The notes below the pieces were generated by a model. It had not been told where the DNA came from and ran no database searches. It worked only from the letters and a program-made list of their open reading frames with translations. A program made the position numbers and the translations under genes. Below, piece after piece: positions 48,451-59,799 of a DNA stretch of 64,000 bases; the stretch's first letter is position 1, and each line of letters begins with the position of its first letter. The stretch spans positions 3,472,001 to 3,536,000 of the forward strand of contig PUDQ02000003.1 of NCBI GenBank assembly GCA_002964805.2, in the 5' to 3' direction. Source of the stretch: Trametes villosa. Taxonomy: Eukaryota; Basidiomycota; Agaricomycetes; Polyporales; Polyporaceae.

Positions 48451-49024
48451 TCAGTATCGGATTGGCGGCAGGGGCTCCGCATGGATAGTCGATAGGTCAA
48501 CCGCCTTGTCTGCCGCCTCGTCCACCTCCCCTATGAGTACACTAAACCCACAGGTTTCAGTTCGACTGAGTTCGCAAGGTGCACATGTTTGAGAATGTGG
48601 CGGAGGAGCGGGACGTACATTTGGTCACCCTTCACCAGATAGAGGCCTAGCGGGATCTCCTCAACGCCCTCATCCATGCTATACACGCGCTCCTTGCTGT
48701 CGGAGAGGACGACGTTGGACTTTTGGTCGTACCCGGCCATTACGCCCTAGCGCCGGGAAGCGAACGGTCCGGGGAGCGTATCAGGATCCGATTGTAGGAG
48801 GTGTTATGGTTGTGATTTCAAGAGGACGATGGCGGCGTTGGTATGGATATAGAGATGGTTAGCAGGGCTTGCGGCACTGTTCAACATCCTGAACGCACCA
48901 CGATCGCTCGACCGTCCTGGAGAATGAGAAGGACGCGTTCTGGGAGACGGGAGTCAGTTAGCGTATCCTCGCAGATGCAAGCACAAACACACTCACGGTC
49001 GACATAGCTTTGGAGACCAGCCAT
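48451..49024 (-). CDS. LSM8: LSM8, U6 snRNA-associated Sm-like protein
   Basis: Subunit that makes the Lsm2-8 ring nuclear and binds the U6 snRNA 3' end in splicing. Four exons (49024-48997, 48939-48899, 48746-48619, 48541-48451) give 95 aa. The product starts MAGLQSYVDQRVLLILQDGR. The Sm1 motif (VLLILQDGRAIVVGVMAGYD) and the Sm2 region (LGLYLVKGDQIVLIGEVDE) are intact, and NVVLSDSKERVYSMDEGVEE is diagnostic for LSM8. The second intron is 152 bases. It is divergent from the GH28 gene with 348 bases between start codons. Confidence 0.95.
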
Positions 49025-49372
49025 GGTCACCCAGCTACAGATGTCGGCGGCGGGGAGGAGGGAAGAGGCGTCGCGGTCGCGCCCAACCGCGTCGGCACCA
49101 CCGTTCGCAGCACTGTCCGGGGGATGGTTTGGGGTGTCAGAGGGTTCCACGTGACCTGAACGCGCTAAACGCGTCGCGGGTTTCGCGTCTGTCCTCCTGA
49201 CCACCACCACCTCCGTCCGTGCCGTCCTTGCGCTCGCGTCCGGACCGCCATAGAAGTTCTCGTGATGCACACGTCGTACGTTACGTGCAGCATAAAGTGT
49301 GAGGGGGTGGCGCAGCGTCGTCGTCGGTAGCGTCCTGGTCTTGTTCTTCGACCTCGTCCGAAACTTCACACC
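49025..49372. promoter_or_regulatory. Divergent promoter region LSM8 / GH28
   Basis: 348 bases shared by a housekeeping gene and an inducible-type secreted enzyme. No binding site can be named with confidence. Confidence 0.45.
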
Positions 49373-51396
49373 ATGCTCGCCAACTTCCTTGTTCTTGCCC
49401 TCTTGGCGGCTTTGACCAGTGCGCGTCGAACGTGTAAGGTGCCCGCTATTGGAGGCGGAGAAGACGATGGGCCCGCCATCAACGCTGCGTTTGAGCGGTG
49501 CTCGAAGAACGCAAGGGTCGTACTGGACAAGTATTATGTCGTCGACACCCTGCTACTCACAAAGGGCCTAGAGGATGTCGAGATCGAACTGAGTGGCACC
49601 GGTGAGCAATCTTCGGGCTGTATATGCAGTCAGAATATGACTCTGCGCCTTGCCATCCAGTTCAGTACACACCAGACATCGCCAAGTGGTCTCCTAAGAG
49701 CCTCTACCTCGTGTACCAAAACGCGTATGTTTGACCCTCCTGATCCTCTGGCCCCAGTGAAATACCTCTGACGTCGTACAGTACAACATTCTGGTTCTTG
49801 TCTGGGAATAATATACACCTCTACGGCGGTGGAACCATTGACGGAAACGGACAAGTCTGGTGGGACACCTTCAACAACTCGCACGTACGTTTCTTTAGCA
49901 CCATATCATCCTATAGCTCCAATATTAATTGGGTATCATTACAGAACGCCGGAACCGCTGGTGGCTCCTCTACGACGTTCGCTAGGCCCGTCCCGCTCAC
50001 CGTCGGGAATGCATCCAATGTCGTGGTTGAGAATATACGGCAGATTGGCTCGCCTTTCTGGGTACGTGATACAACTTTTCTCCCCGAGACTGTCTTCTCA
50101 ACGCGCTCTTAGAATAATGTGGGTATATGCTATATATTCTGCCGAGTCGCTCTCATTCTGTGGGCGTAGTTCGTTTATCAGAGCACGAATGTGACATACA
50201 AGGATATCAGGTATGCCATGGCATGCCGAGAATGACTGCTTGCGTGTACTAATGGCTTCTGGACGTCAGCATCCGCGCACAGTCTTATTCCAGCAGCCCG
50301 ACTGCAAACTCCGGTGCGTCCTGGTGCCGCATATGTCAACATACACGCTCATTGAAATCTTGTTGAAGATGGCTGGGACATCTACCGCTCGTCGCACGTT
50401 ACCATCCGCGACTCGGTGGTGATCAATGATGACGACTGTGTCTGTTCGTCCGCCCTCCGCCTCGCCGCCAATAGTCTGTCTTACATGCGCGTTTGTAGCC
50501 TTCAAACCGAACAGTACCAACATCGTCGTTGCGAATATGTGGTGTAACGGCTCTCACGGCATATCCGTGGGCAGTCTGGGACAGGTCCGTATATATCGTG
50601 CTGTTCAGGGTTTCACACTCGCTCACCGGCAGGCGGATGCAAACAGTACGCCGGGGAGACCGACATCGTCGCCAATGTGTCCGTGACAAACATCACGATG
50701 CTCAACGCGCAAAACGGCGCACGCATCAAGGTCTTCGGAGGAAACCCCAGTCCGAGTATGTTCCTCTCCCTCCCCGCGTTGCCGCACCTATCAATCATGT
50801 ATATCTACCAGCCAGCACCGTCGGCGGCGGCACTGGGTTTGTCAGGAACATCACCTTCAAGGACTTCCACAGTGAGTCATCCCAAAGTGTAAGGTCCGCG
50901 ACGGATACTCACCTCGCTCGTAGTGGAGAACGTCGACAACCCCGTCCTCATTGACCAGGTTAGACCCCTTAGCCGCACATTCTCCGCCGATGACTAACAT
51001 AACGCGGCTCGGCTCGTCAGTGTTACTCAACCCCCGCGAGTGTATGCGCACAGTTCCCTAGCAACCTCAGCATCTCCGACGTCCACTGTACGTCCCCGCC
51101 CTCCTGCGCTCCATCCTCTCTTCAATCACATCTTTGCAGACATTAACGTGACCGGCACGTCCTCCGGGCGCGAGGGCACCGTCGTCGTCGACCTCGAGTG
51201 CTCGGACACCTGCCAGGACATCACCGCGGCGGACACGCATCTGTCCTCGCCCAAGGGCAGCGCGACGTATGTGTGCAAGAACATCGCGAGCGCGGCGCAG
51301 GTGCGTTCTTACCGACTCGTCGCAAATCTCGGGCACGGTGTTGATGACGTGCATTTTCAGCTCGACTTCAACTGCACCGCGCCGGGCAAGGCGTGA
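49373..51396 (+). CDS. GH28 exopolygalacturonase, secreted
   Basis: Secreted pectinase predicted to release galacturonic acid from chain ends. Fifteen exons total 411 codons: 49373-49601, 49661-49724, 49782-49884, 49945-50061, 50113-50118, 50170-50210, 50270-50313, 50369-50443, 50499-50584, 50647-50755, 50812-50871, 50924-50958, 51021-51087, 51140-51300, 51361-51396. Residues 1-17 are a signal peptide. The parallel beta-helix core has [14 protein letters not shown] and SPFWNNFVYQST. The active site is NDDDC (usual NTDDC), then [14 protein letters not shown] and the substrate-binding ARIKVF. Cysteine-rich C-terminal strands follow. The pattern [11 protein letters not shown] is typical of exo- rather than endo-enzymes. 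Exon 5 has only six bases (NN) and was inferred from family conservation of SPFWNN. Confidence 0.9.
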
Positions 51397-51831
51397 ATGA
51401 GCCAGCCGACGCCCGAAGACCTCTAGTTGCAGGCGCCTTCGATGTCTGTGAAGTTCCTGACAATGCAGTCTGTGTACGGCGTACGGGAAGCAGCTGCTGT
51501 TCGGTCACTCCTGCGATGCTCGCCTGTGCTGGTAACTCTTGTGAATGTTCTTCTTTTCAAAACTACCGTGCAACGCAGTGGATGTGAATCATATTCATGG
51601 GCTTTCTGATGCTTTCACGCGGGTCCGTACGTTCTGCGGCCTGCTACAGCGGCAAGCGAGACACCACGGACTCGGAGAGAAGCCTCGATAATATTCTATA
51701 TCTGGAATGCAGATTTACCCATGCTCGCGTCGCCCACGTGGGCCCCATCCTATCTGCATGTACCCATTGGCGCAACTCTCTTCGGGCCATCACCGTCGCT
51801 ATCCTTCCCACCGACATCGAAGTACTGCGAT
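51397..51831. other. Intergenic between GH28 and the first F-box gene
   Basis: It holds the GH28 3' flank and the F-box 1 promoter. A stretch near 51597 (GGGCTTTCTGATGC) resembles one upstream of F-box 3 (near 57495). Confidence 0.5.
51732..51742 (+). promoter_or_regulatory. Shared GCCCACGTGG motif upstream of F-box 1
   Basis: It lies 100 bases before the ATG. The same core occurs 104 and 120 bases before the ATGs of the other two paralogues. CACGTG is an E-box of the bHLH type. Confidence 0.5.
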
Positions 51832-53906
51832 ATGACAACCGCGTTCGGCCTGGCACGAGCCCTCATCTCGACACTGTCCAGTATCGCGAATCAAGAAGAT
51901 GTGACAAGCTCAGAGTACGTCCCCTGTCGCGCGATCGAACTCGTGTCGCAGCTGATCTCAACCGCTCCCGTACAGGCTGCCGGATTTGCAGTCAGTGAGG
52001 ATACTCTCTATCATCTCGACTGCAGGACTCGAGTGCTGACGTGTCCCTTAGGTTGAGGCTCTGGATGTTCTGTTTCAGAACGCGCGAGCTCTGGTCGGCG
52101 GGCTCCTCAATCGCCATCGACCATTTTACCGCCTCCCTCCGGAGATCATGACCCACATTTTCCTGCTCGTTTCGAACGCCGATACCGACCTGCGCTCCTG
52201 CTGCCCGCCTCGAAGACTTCGAGTCGCAGTAGGCGACACTCGCGAACTAGTGCCGCTTACGGCGGTCTGTCGCCGATGGCGCAACATCCTCATCGATACA
52301 CCTCTTTTGTGGTCAACGGTTGACGATGATGGTGATAACGAAGGGACACTCGACTTCACGCGTTACATACACCGCTGCTCCTGCGGACCCCTGTTCGTCC
52401 GAGTCTTCGGGCAGCCCCGTGACGAGACACTGGACCTCCTTGCACGCCATGGCAGGCGCGTACAGGACCTGACATTGCACAGCTACCGAGACAACGATAC
52501 ACGTGTTCTCGCTACTCTCAGAGCCGACGAGCTGCGCAGTCTCTGCCTAAGGCTGGACTATAACTTGTACGATGATGAAGAGCCTGAGTATTCCGGAGCG
52601 TCGTTCCAGAGCCTTTTCCACCAAGGGCACGCCCCTCGACTGCAATCTCTACACTTCATGAACACCCCATACCTTCCAGGCAACCAATTCCCTCACCTCG
52701 CACATCTTACGTTGACCTGTCCTTGGAGATCTAGGGCTGCCTTCGGTCTTCGGGACATCCACACGTTGCTATCAGCTTGCCCCACTCTCCAGTCGTTCTT
52801 TCTCGTCAGTCTCGCCTCGTCCGGGATAGAAGCGCCAGACGATCGCGCCTCCGTCGCTCACAGCTCCCTCCGTCTGCGACACCTCCGCAAACTGTCAATT
52901 GTCGACGATCTCAGCGTTCCAGCGGATACTCGATTCACGACCAAGCGCAGTGCCCTGCAACGTGCTATCCTCCTATCACTCATCCTCCCACCGCAGTGCC
53001 TCGTTTACCTGAACCCCGTACTCTCCGCCGAACTCAAGACCTACGCGGACCACATGGAGATGCAGATAAAGCCCACGTCTATGCGCGTCGTCGACACAGA
53101 GCAGAGCTACGTGCAGCCGAGCTCCTCGGCATTACTTTCGCTCCTCCTCATCCAGCATCCCGAGTCGCGCGGTGTGCGCTTCGACGTCCAACTTCGTGAA
53201 GGGCGTGAAGACGCGCGGACTATTAAAAAAATCTATGTCGCAGTATTGCTACCTCCCCGCTCTTCGCCGACGTGCACGAGCTCTGGGCGGATACCGGCTC
53301 TATCCAGTACCTATCTCTGCCGAATTCTATCCTCTGGAGTCTACCTCGTCTCGTATATCTAGACGTCTATTGTGGCCCCTTCGAGAACCACATGCTCGGC
53401 CCTCTTCTCGCCGCGCTCTCGGACGCGCGGGGGGACACGGTCATCTGCCCCGAGCTCGAAACCTTGCTCCTCTTAGTACCGCGGAAAGATCTCATCCCTC
53501 AGCTGCGCGCCTGCATCCAGCGGCGATCGCTTCTGGGGCGTCCCCTCAAACACCTCATGATTCAGCTCGACAGCGGGATGGGACGCTCGGCGCACGACGA
53601 GGCGCGGGCCCTGGGGGACCTGGTGGAGCACTTCTACTTCAGTCCCAGTGACCACGCCGACAATTCGGAGAGCGACGGCACCCCGACGAACGCTGAGCCT
53701 AGCTGGGTACGCTATTGGAACACCCGTGTCCCGCAGGGCTGCTACGCACAGGACGAGATAGAGAGATGTTGGCCCGTTTGGGAGGAGCGTGCGGACCCCC
53801 TCGATCAGTGAGTACAATGTACGACGAGAGACTGTAACCTGCTTACCGCCTATGATACAGATGGCGCCATCCGGAGGAGGAGGAAGAGGAGGAAGAGGAA
53901 TATTGA
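51832..53906 (+). CDS. F-box/leucine-rich protein 1, one-base frameshift
   Basis: Predicted substrate-recruiting subunit of an SCF ubiquitin ligase. Exons 51832-51914, 51976-51994, 52052-53807 and 53861-53906 match the structure of the third paralogue (second exon 19 bases in all three). The F-box reads HRPFYRLPPEIMTHIFLLV then ELVPLTAVCRRWRNILID. Leucine-rich repeats of variable type follow. The frame breaks in a run of seven A at about 53225: compared with paralogue 3 one base is missing, and the original frame stops at 53362. The downstream part (HELWADTGSIQYLSLPN to the end) is fully open in the next frame. The last exon encodes a tail of about nine glutamates and EY. It may be a young pseudogene or a homopolymer sequencing error. 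Confidence 0.75.
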
Positions 53907-54140
53907 GGCGCGCATCGTGGGGTTGGGCGGTGCTGTTTTGGGATCTCGATTCTAGTACAGCTCGACCGTCAACCTGGCGAAACACGATGGACACGCTAGC
54001 GAGAACTAAGGGGTATGTCATCCAGTTCAGAACCACATGAGCCAAACTGAATCTACGCACTAGCAAGATACGGTATGAAGGAGATCTACAACGCCAACCG
54101 CGCCCCTCCCCGAACATCGTCGGTCATTACCATCACAACC

Positions 54141-54480
54141 GTCTATGACAGGGCCAGTGCGGCGTGCCGGCCGTGCGTGCGCCGGTGCGGTAGATGCGCC
54201 CGCGGCTGTAGCCCGTGAGCACCTCGAGGCTCGAGCAGCTCATACGCTTACCGGAGCGCATCGGTGGGGTGTATCGCGTTCATGGCGCCGTCGCCGACGA
54301 AGAGCCAGCAGATCCTGGATGGGGAGGGGGCAAGGAGGACAAGGGTGTGAGCGGGAGGTGCTCTTGACGCGTTTGCCATCAGGAAAGAGGAGACAAATGG
54401 GGACGCCTGCCGAGATGGATTCCATGACGCCGTTGTGGCCACACTGGCCTAGTGGGTCAAGAACTAGGCGGCCACCTACA
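54141..54480 (-). pseudogene. Orphan C-terminal fragment of a UDP-glycosyltransferase
   Basis: The minus strand reads CGHNGVMESISAGVP, an intron-like gap, then a stretch matching ICWLFVGDGAMNAIHPTDAL and RGRIYRTGARTAGTP of the intact gene near 63500-63740. The frame is interrupted by small indels, and nothing of the N-terminal half is present. It lies opposite in orientation to the intact copy, between F-box 1 and F-box 2. Confidence 0.8.
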
Positions 54481-54577
54481 TGACGGAGTGTTATTTGGAA
54501 TGGTAGAGGACGGAAGTATGTATGAGCCTTGTACGAGCCCGTCTGCATCCCAGGTTCAAGTTGCCGGCAATCGTGTG

Positions 54578-54588
54578 GCCCACGTAGA
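54578..54588 (+). promoter_or_regulatory. Shared GCCCACGTAG motif upstream of F-box 2
   Basis: It is preceded by TCGTGTG, as in the third paralogue (TCGTGTT), and followed by ATCT in both. It is 104 bases before the ATG. Confidence 0.5.
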
Positions 54589-54681
54589 TCTAACCCGCTC
54601 TGATGCCGCCACGACTGCTGCTCTCCTCAGCTTATGACCGTCACTACCCTTCCGACTCTCAATCCAACGTGTCGCCATAGC

Positions 54682-56865
54682 ATGAAAGCCGCGTCCGTGT
54701 TCGACCTGGTTGGGGCCCTTCTCTCAAAGCTGTCGCACATCGCTCAAGAAGACGCAGCTAACTCAGAGTAAGCCGCTTGCTTCCGATGATAACTTTCATG
54801 GAACTCATGCAGCTAATCATTTCCCTCCGCACGCAGGCTGTCTGACCTACAATCCGTAAGGGCCCTCTCTGCCATCTACGCCGCATGAGCTTAGTGTTAC
54901 TGGCTTATAGGCAGAAGCTCTGGACGTTCTGCTACAGAATGCGCGAGCAGTGGTCGGCGGGCTCATCAACCGCCATCGTCCGATTCATCGCCTCCCTCCG
55001 GAAATCCTGACTCAAATCTTCGTGCTCGTCTCATTCAACAGATACCCCAACAGAACCATCCCACCATGGGGCCCGCGCACTGCGGTAGGCGAAACCAGCG
55101 AGTTGGTTCCGCTTACCGCCGTCTGTCACCATTGGCGCAACGTGCTCCTCGGAACACCTCTGTTGTGGTCAACGGTCTACGACTCCTCCTGGGAGTATGC
55201 CGATAGAAATCGGGATCCCCAGTATACGCACTATGTACACCGTTGCCCTCATGGCCCCCTGTCGTTCCGAGCGTACGGGCTGCCGTGGCGAGACGCGACG
55301 TCGGACCTCCTAGCGCGTCAAAGCCAGCGTATACGGGATCTCTGCATTACGAGCGTCGATGCTCACAAGTGGCTACCCGAATTCTTCCGTTTCCTGGCTT
55401 CTCACAACGCCGACGCACTCCAACGCTGTTACTTGAGTCTCCAATTCGACGAGCGCGAAGAACCGCCCTACCGTGGCCCGCCATTCAAAGCCCTTACCCA
55501 CCAAGGACACGCGCCACAATTGCAAACGCTACAACTGGGGAGGTTCCCATGCTTACCGAGCACCCATTTTCCTGCGCTTACCCATCTCATCCTGACATGT
55601 GCATCGTCAGTCTCGTTTAGCTTTCAGGATCTCCTAAGCTTCTTGTCAGGCTGTCCCAGCCTTCGGACGCTCCATGTCGCACGACTGGTCTCGTCCGGGA
55701 TGCAAGCACCCAACCTCGCTACGGCTGCACGCAGCTCATCTCACCTGCGAAACATCCACAAGCTTTCCGTTGTCGATCCTTCGGTGGGGCCATTTGGCTG
55801 GTCTACAATCCGGGCCCACCCGTTCCACCGTGGCACATTCGACGACGAAGAGCAATTTCTGAATGACATGTGCAGCGCGCTCCAATCCGCTCTCCTATCG
55901 TCCATCAGCTTCGTCTCCCAGTGTCTCGTCTATCTCAACCCCGTCATATCAGAGAACCTACAGGCCCATGCGGACCGCTAGCGCCGCTAATGAAGCCTTC
56001 GTCCATGCGCATCACCGGCAAGACCACGGGGAGGTGGAGAACGACTCGGAACGATCCATATCGCTCGTGCTCGTCGAACCCTCGGAGTCTCGCGGCGTCC
56101 GTCTCGACGTCCCAACCCTTTGCAATACTGAGCACGCGGAGGCCGTCACTATGAACCTGTGCCACGGCGTCAGTCACTCCCCGCTCTTCGCCGGCATTCG
56201 TGAGCTCTGGGTGGAGACCGGTGCCATCAACGTGCTTCACCTGCCACACTCTATTCTCTGGAGCCTCCCCCGCGTCGAATACCTGCATATACGCGTCATC
56301 CCTTGGGATGATTGGCGATGGACGGACCGCGGGATGGGCACCCTGCTCACCGCCCTCTCGGCTGTGCAAGACGGTTCGCTCGCCTGCCCCGCGCTGCAGA
56401 CTCTGATCATCTACCTACCTGACGAACCTCTGATCGCGGAGCTGCGCGACGTCCTAGAGCGTCGGGCCGAATTGGGGTGCCCTCTCAAGAACCTGCTCCT
56501 CGAGCTCCCCGAGTGTCTCCTCCGTCCCGATTTGGATCTGGACGACGCGACACGCAAGAAGGCTCTGACGTTGGGCAATCTTGTCGAGCACTTCGTCTTA
56601 GTCCCCAGGGAGGGAAGGCGCAGATCTACGCGGAGTCGCAGGCACGATTCCCCGGAGACCCCAAGCTGGGTGCGCGATTGGAGCACCCGCGTCCCTCCGG
56701 GTTGCCGGGCGCAGGATGAGATAGAGATGTTTTGGCCCACTTGGAAGGAACTTCCGGATCCGGAGAACAGGTAAGTCGACCAGTGCATACCGGGGATTGA
56801 TTGTATCCTGACTGCGACCATTCAGACACTACTACTCAGACGAGGAGGAGGAAGAGAATGAATGA
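54682..56865 (+). pseudogene. F-box/leucine-rich protein 2, multiple frame breaks
   Basis: It has the same four-exon plan as its neighbours: 54682-54767, 54837-54855 (19 bases), 54911-56770, 56826-56865. The F-box region HRPIHRLPPEILTQIFVLV is intact. At 55980 the frame reaches an in-frame TAG just after ENLQAHADR, where paralogue 3 continues. A few codons (MKPSSMRI) remain alignable in a second frame, and from about 56035 the rest (SLVLVEPSESRGVRLDV onward to the end) is open in a third frame. No splice pair resolves this. The last exon encodes a short acidic tail (SDEEEEENE). Probably a decayed paralogue; translation could still yield an F-box fragment of about 390 residues. Confidence 0.75.
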
Positions 56866-57698
56866 TCGGAAGACTCGGAGGACTCAGAGGACTCGGAAGT
56901 CTCAGTAGACGCGGAGTCTCGGTGAGGTGCGCGTCATCGCTAGCTGCACTTGAATGCGATACAAACACCACTGTAGTCCTAGTATCGCTCGCCCTCATCC
57001 CACACAAGTCCAAGAACGCTCCCAGTCAAGAACGGCTCCGTCGCTCCCACACTCTCTGCCACCATCCATGTCCGGACGTTCCGCACGCTCTCGTGCTCCC
57101 GCACCGGGCCATACACATGTGCGCGAGCACGCGCAGCGTTTTCGCGGCGACCTTTTGTGGCCTACCGACCGCCGCCCGCGCGGCCCAACTGCAGATTTCC
57201 CAGAGCAATCCGAGGGGAGGGGATGCACACGAGCGCATGGTCACTATCACTCCGGTTGTCGGCGAACCTCGTCTCATCCTCTCGGCGTATTCATGTTAGG
57301 AATATGTTTCGGCACATATGGCGCACAGAGACTCAGAGCGACTACAAACCTCTACAAGCCCCATGCACTATATATTGTCAAGCACATTCAAGTTGTACCC
57401 GGATGGGCCTATGCTTTCACATCCATTAAGTTGCAATGCGTGCCACTGCCTACGATGTCGAGCTAGTGCGATCTGAAAGCTCATAAATATTCTATGAGCT
57501 TCCTGATGCCTGATGATGGGGAAGGGAAAGCCAGAGCGCTGAGCAACGTCTCGATTCGCCTACAGCGAGAGTCGTGTTGCCCACGTGGATCTCAGCGTGC
57601 GCTAAAGTACCACAACACTGCCATGGCAGTTGTGTCGCGCCCTCTTTTGTCGTTCCCCTCTCTATCTTTTCTGACCGTCGGAATCAGGCTAATTCTAC
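56866..57698. other. Intergenic between F-box 2 and F-box 3
   Basis: Contains the F-box 3 promoter. The ACTCGGAAGACTC-like repeats at 56875-56905 are simple sequence. No gene is recognised. Confidence 0.5.
57579..57589 (+). promoter_or_regulatory. Shared GCCCACGTGG motif upstream of F-box 3
   Basis: It is 120 bases before the ATG and contains CACGTG, as upstream of F-box 1. Confidence 0.5.
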
Positions 57699-59799
57699 AT
57701 GTCAACTGTGACGGACCTTGCTCAGACCCTTGTCTCGAGACTCTCGAGCATCGCTCTTGAAGAAGACTTAGCCTTGAATCCAGAGTATGCCGTTTCAATC
57801 GATCCATGCTCGTGAACAATCGAGCTCCTGCAGCTGACCACGACCCCCCCTTCGCGTACAGTTTGGCAGACTTGCAGCCCGTATGAGCGTTTTGTACCTT
57901 GTCGAGAACACGATAGGGATGCTAACGGACTCTAGGTTCAAGCACTGGACACTCTACTCAAAACCGCGCTCGCACTCATTGGCGGGTTCATCAATCGCCA
58001 TCGCCCCATTCACCGCCTCCCTCCAGAAATTCTGACACAAATCTTCTTCCTCGCCTCAAGGATCACCAGATACCCGGCCCGAAAAATCCCGCTATGGGGC
58101 TTACAAGCAGCAGAAGGTGAAACTCGCAAGTTGGTTCCGTTTACGGCGGTGTGTCATCGATGGCGCAGCATCCTCCTGGACACACCGCTTTTGTGGTCAA
58201 CGATCCAAGATGACGACTACTTCTATTACAAAGGGGCCCCGGCTTTCACCAACTACATACACCGCTGCCTCCGCGGGCCCCTGTTTGTCGATATCCTCGC
58301 GCAGCCGCATGACATCACGCTGGACCTTCTGGCGCGCCATAGGGAGCGCGTACAGGCCTTGAAATGGGCTCGCTACCCAGCCAACCCACGCGGAATCTCT
58401 GGTGTTCTCGCTACACTCAAAGCCGACGGGCTTCGCCGCCTCGACCTGGAACTGGACTACTTTAGCAAGAACGAAGTTTATTCCGGACCATCGTTCCAGA
58501 GTCTGTTCCACGACGGACGCGCCCCTCGGCTACAGTCACTGCACTGGCGGAACATCCCTTACCTTCCGGGAAACCAATTTCCCAGCCTCACACATCTCGT
58601 CTTGTCCTGTTCTTATAGATTCGCGGTGGCCTGCTGTGCTGCAGACGTCCCAGAGTTTTTAGCAGCGTGCCCCGCTCTCCGGTCACTTTCCCTTCGGAAT
58701 CTGGCCTTGACGAGGATGCAAGCGTCTGACAGCCGAGCCTCTGCCGCACGCAGCTCCGACCGTCTGCTGCACCTCCGCAAGCTGTCCATTGTCGATGAAC
58801 TAACAGAAACGGACCCCAACTACGGCCCTGATCACACGGACAGCCGATTCTTCGTCAGCCGCAGCGCCCTGCAGCGCGCCGTCCTACTGTCCGTCGACTT
58901 GCCCTCGCAGTGTCTCGTTTATGTCAAGCCGATACTCTCCGCCGACCTACAGGCGTTAACGGACCACATGGCGACGGTGCTGAACCCGACGTCTATGCGC
59001 GTCGTCGACGCGAAGCAGAGCTACTTCGCCCCGCAAAACTCGTCGCTCCTCGCACTCATTCTCGTCCAGCATCCGGACTCGTGCGGCGTGCGCTTCGACG
59101 TCCAGCTTCGCGATGCGCGCGAAGACCCGGAGACGATCGAGAAGAACATTTGCGGAGGCGTGGCCACTTCCGCGCTCTTCGCCGGCATACGCGAGCTGTG
59201 GGCAGACACTGGCTCCATCAGATTCCTCTGCCTACCCAATTCCATCCTCCACGGCCTTCCCCATCTGGAATATCTATATGTATGCTGTGGGTGGTCGGAG
59301 GGCCGCCAGCTGGGTTCCCTACTCGCAGCACTTATGGACGTTCGAGGGCACTCCATTGTGTGTCCCCGGCTCGAGACCTTGGTCTTCCCCGTACCCTACT
59401 ACTATGGCCAGGACGACCCGATCGCGCGGTTGCGCGATCTCATCCAGCAGCGCGCACACCTGGGATCCCCCCTCAAACGGCTCCAAGTCCATCTCGACGA
59501 TAAGATGAGCCGCGACCTGAACGCCCGCGAGGCCGCGCGCGCGTTGGGCGATCTCGTGGAGCATTTTAGTATGAGGGTCAGCGGCAGTAAGGCGAAGCGC
59601 GGCGATCCCCCAGCCGATCCTAGCTGGGTGCGCGACTGGGACACTCGGGTCCCTCTAGATTGTCGAGCGCAAGAGGAAGAGAACACGCACTGGCCCGTCT
59701 GGGTGCACCGTCCGGACCCGGGTGATCAGTGAGTTGACCGGGGGGGGGAGCTCAAGAGGTTGCGTACTGATATTTATGAATAGAAAACATCATCGGTAG
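57699..59799 (+). CDS. F-box/leucine-rich protein 3, intact
   Basis: Predicted SCF ubiquitin-ligase substrate adaptor. Exons 57699-57784, 57862-57880, 57936-59728 and 59784-59799 give 637 aa. The N-terminal helix (MSTVTDLAQTLVSRLSSIAL) precedes the F-box at about 62-105 (LPPEILTQIFFLA, LVPFTAVCHRWRSILLD). Irregular leucine-rich repeats follow (GLRRLDLELDYF, APRLQSLHWRNIPYLPGN, LTHLVLSCS, ALRSLSLRNL). The C-terminal block SWVRDWDTRVPLDCRAQ is shared by all three paralogues. Unlike its neighbours the terminal exon gives QKHHR rather than an acidic tail. It is the only uninterrupted member of the array, and the target is unknown. Confidence 0.88.
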
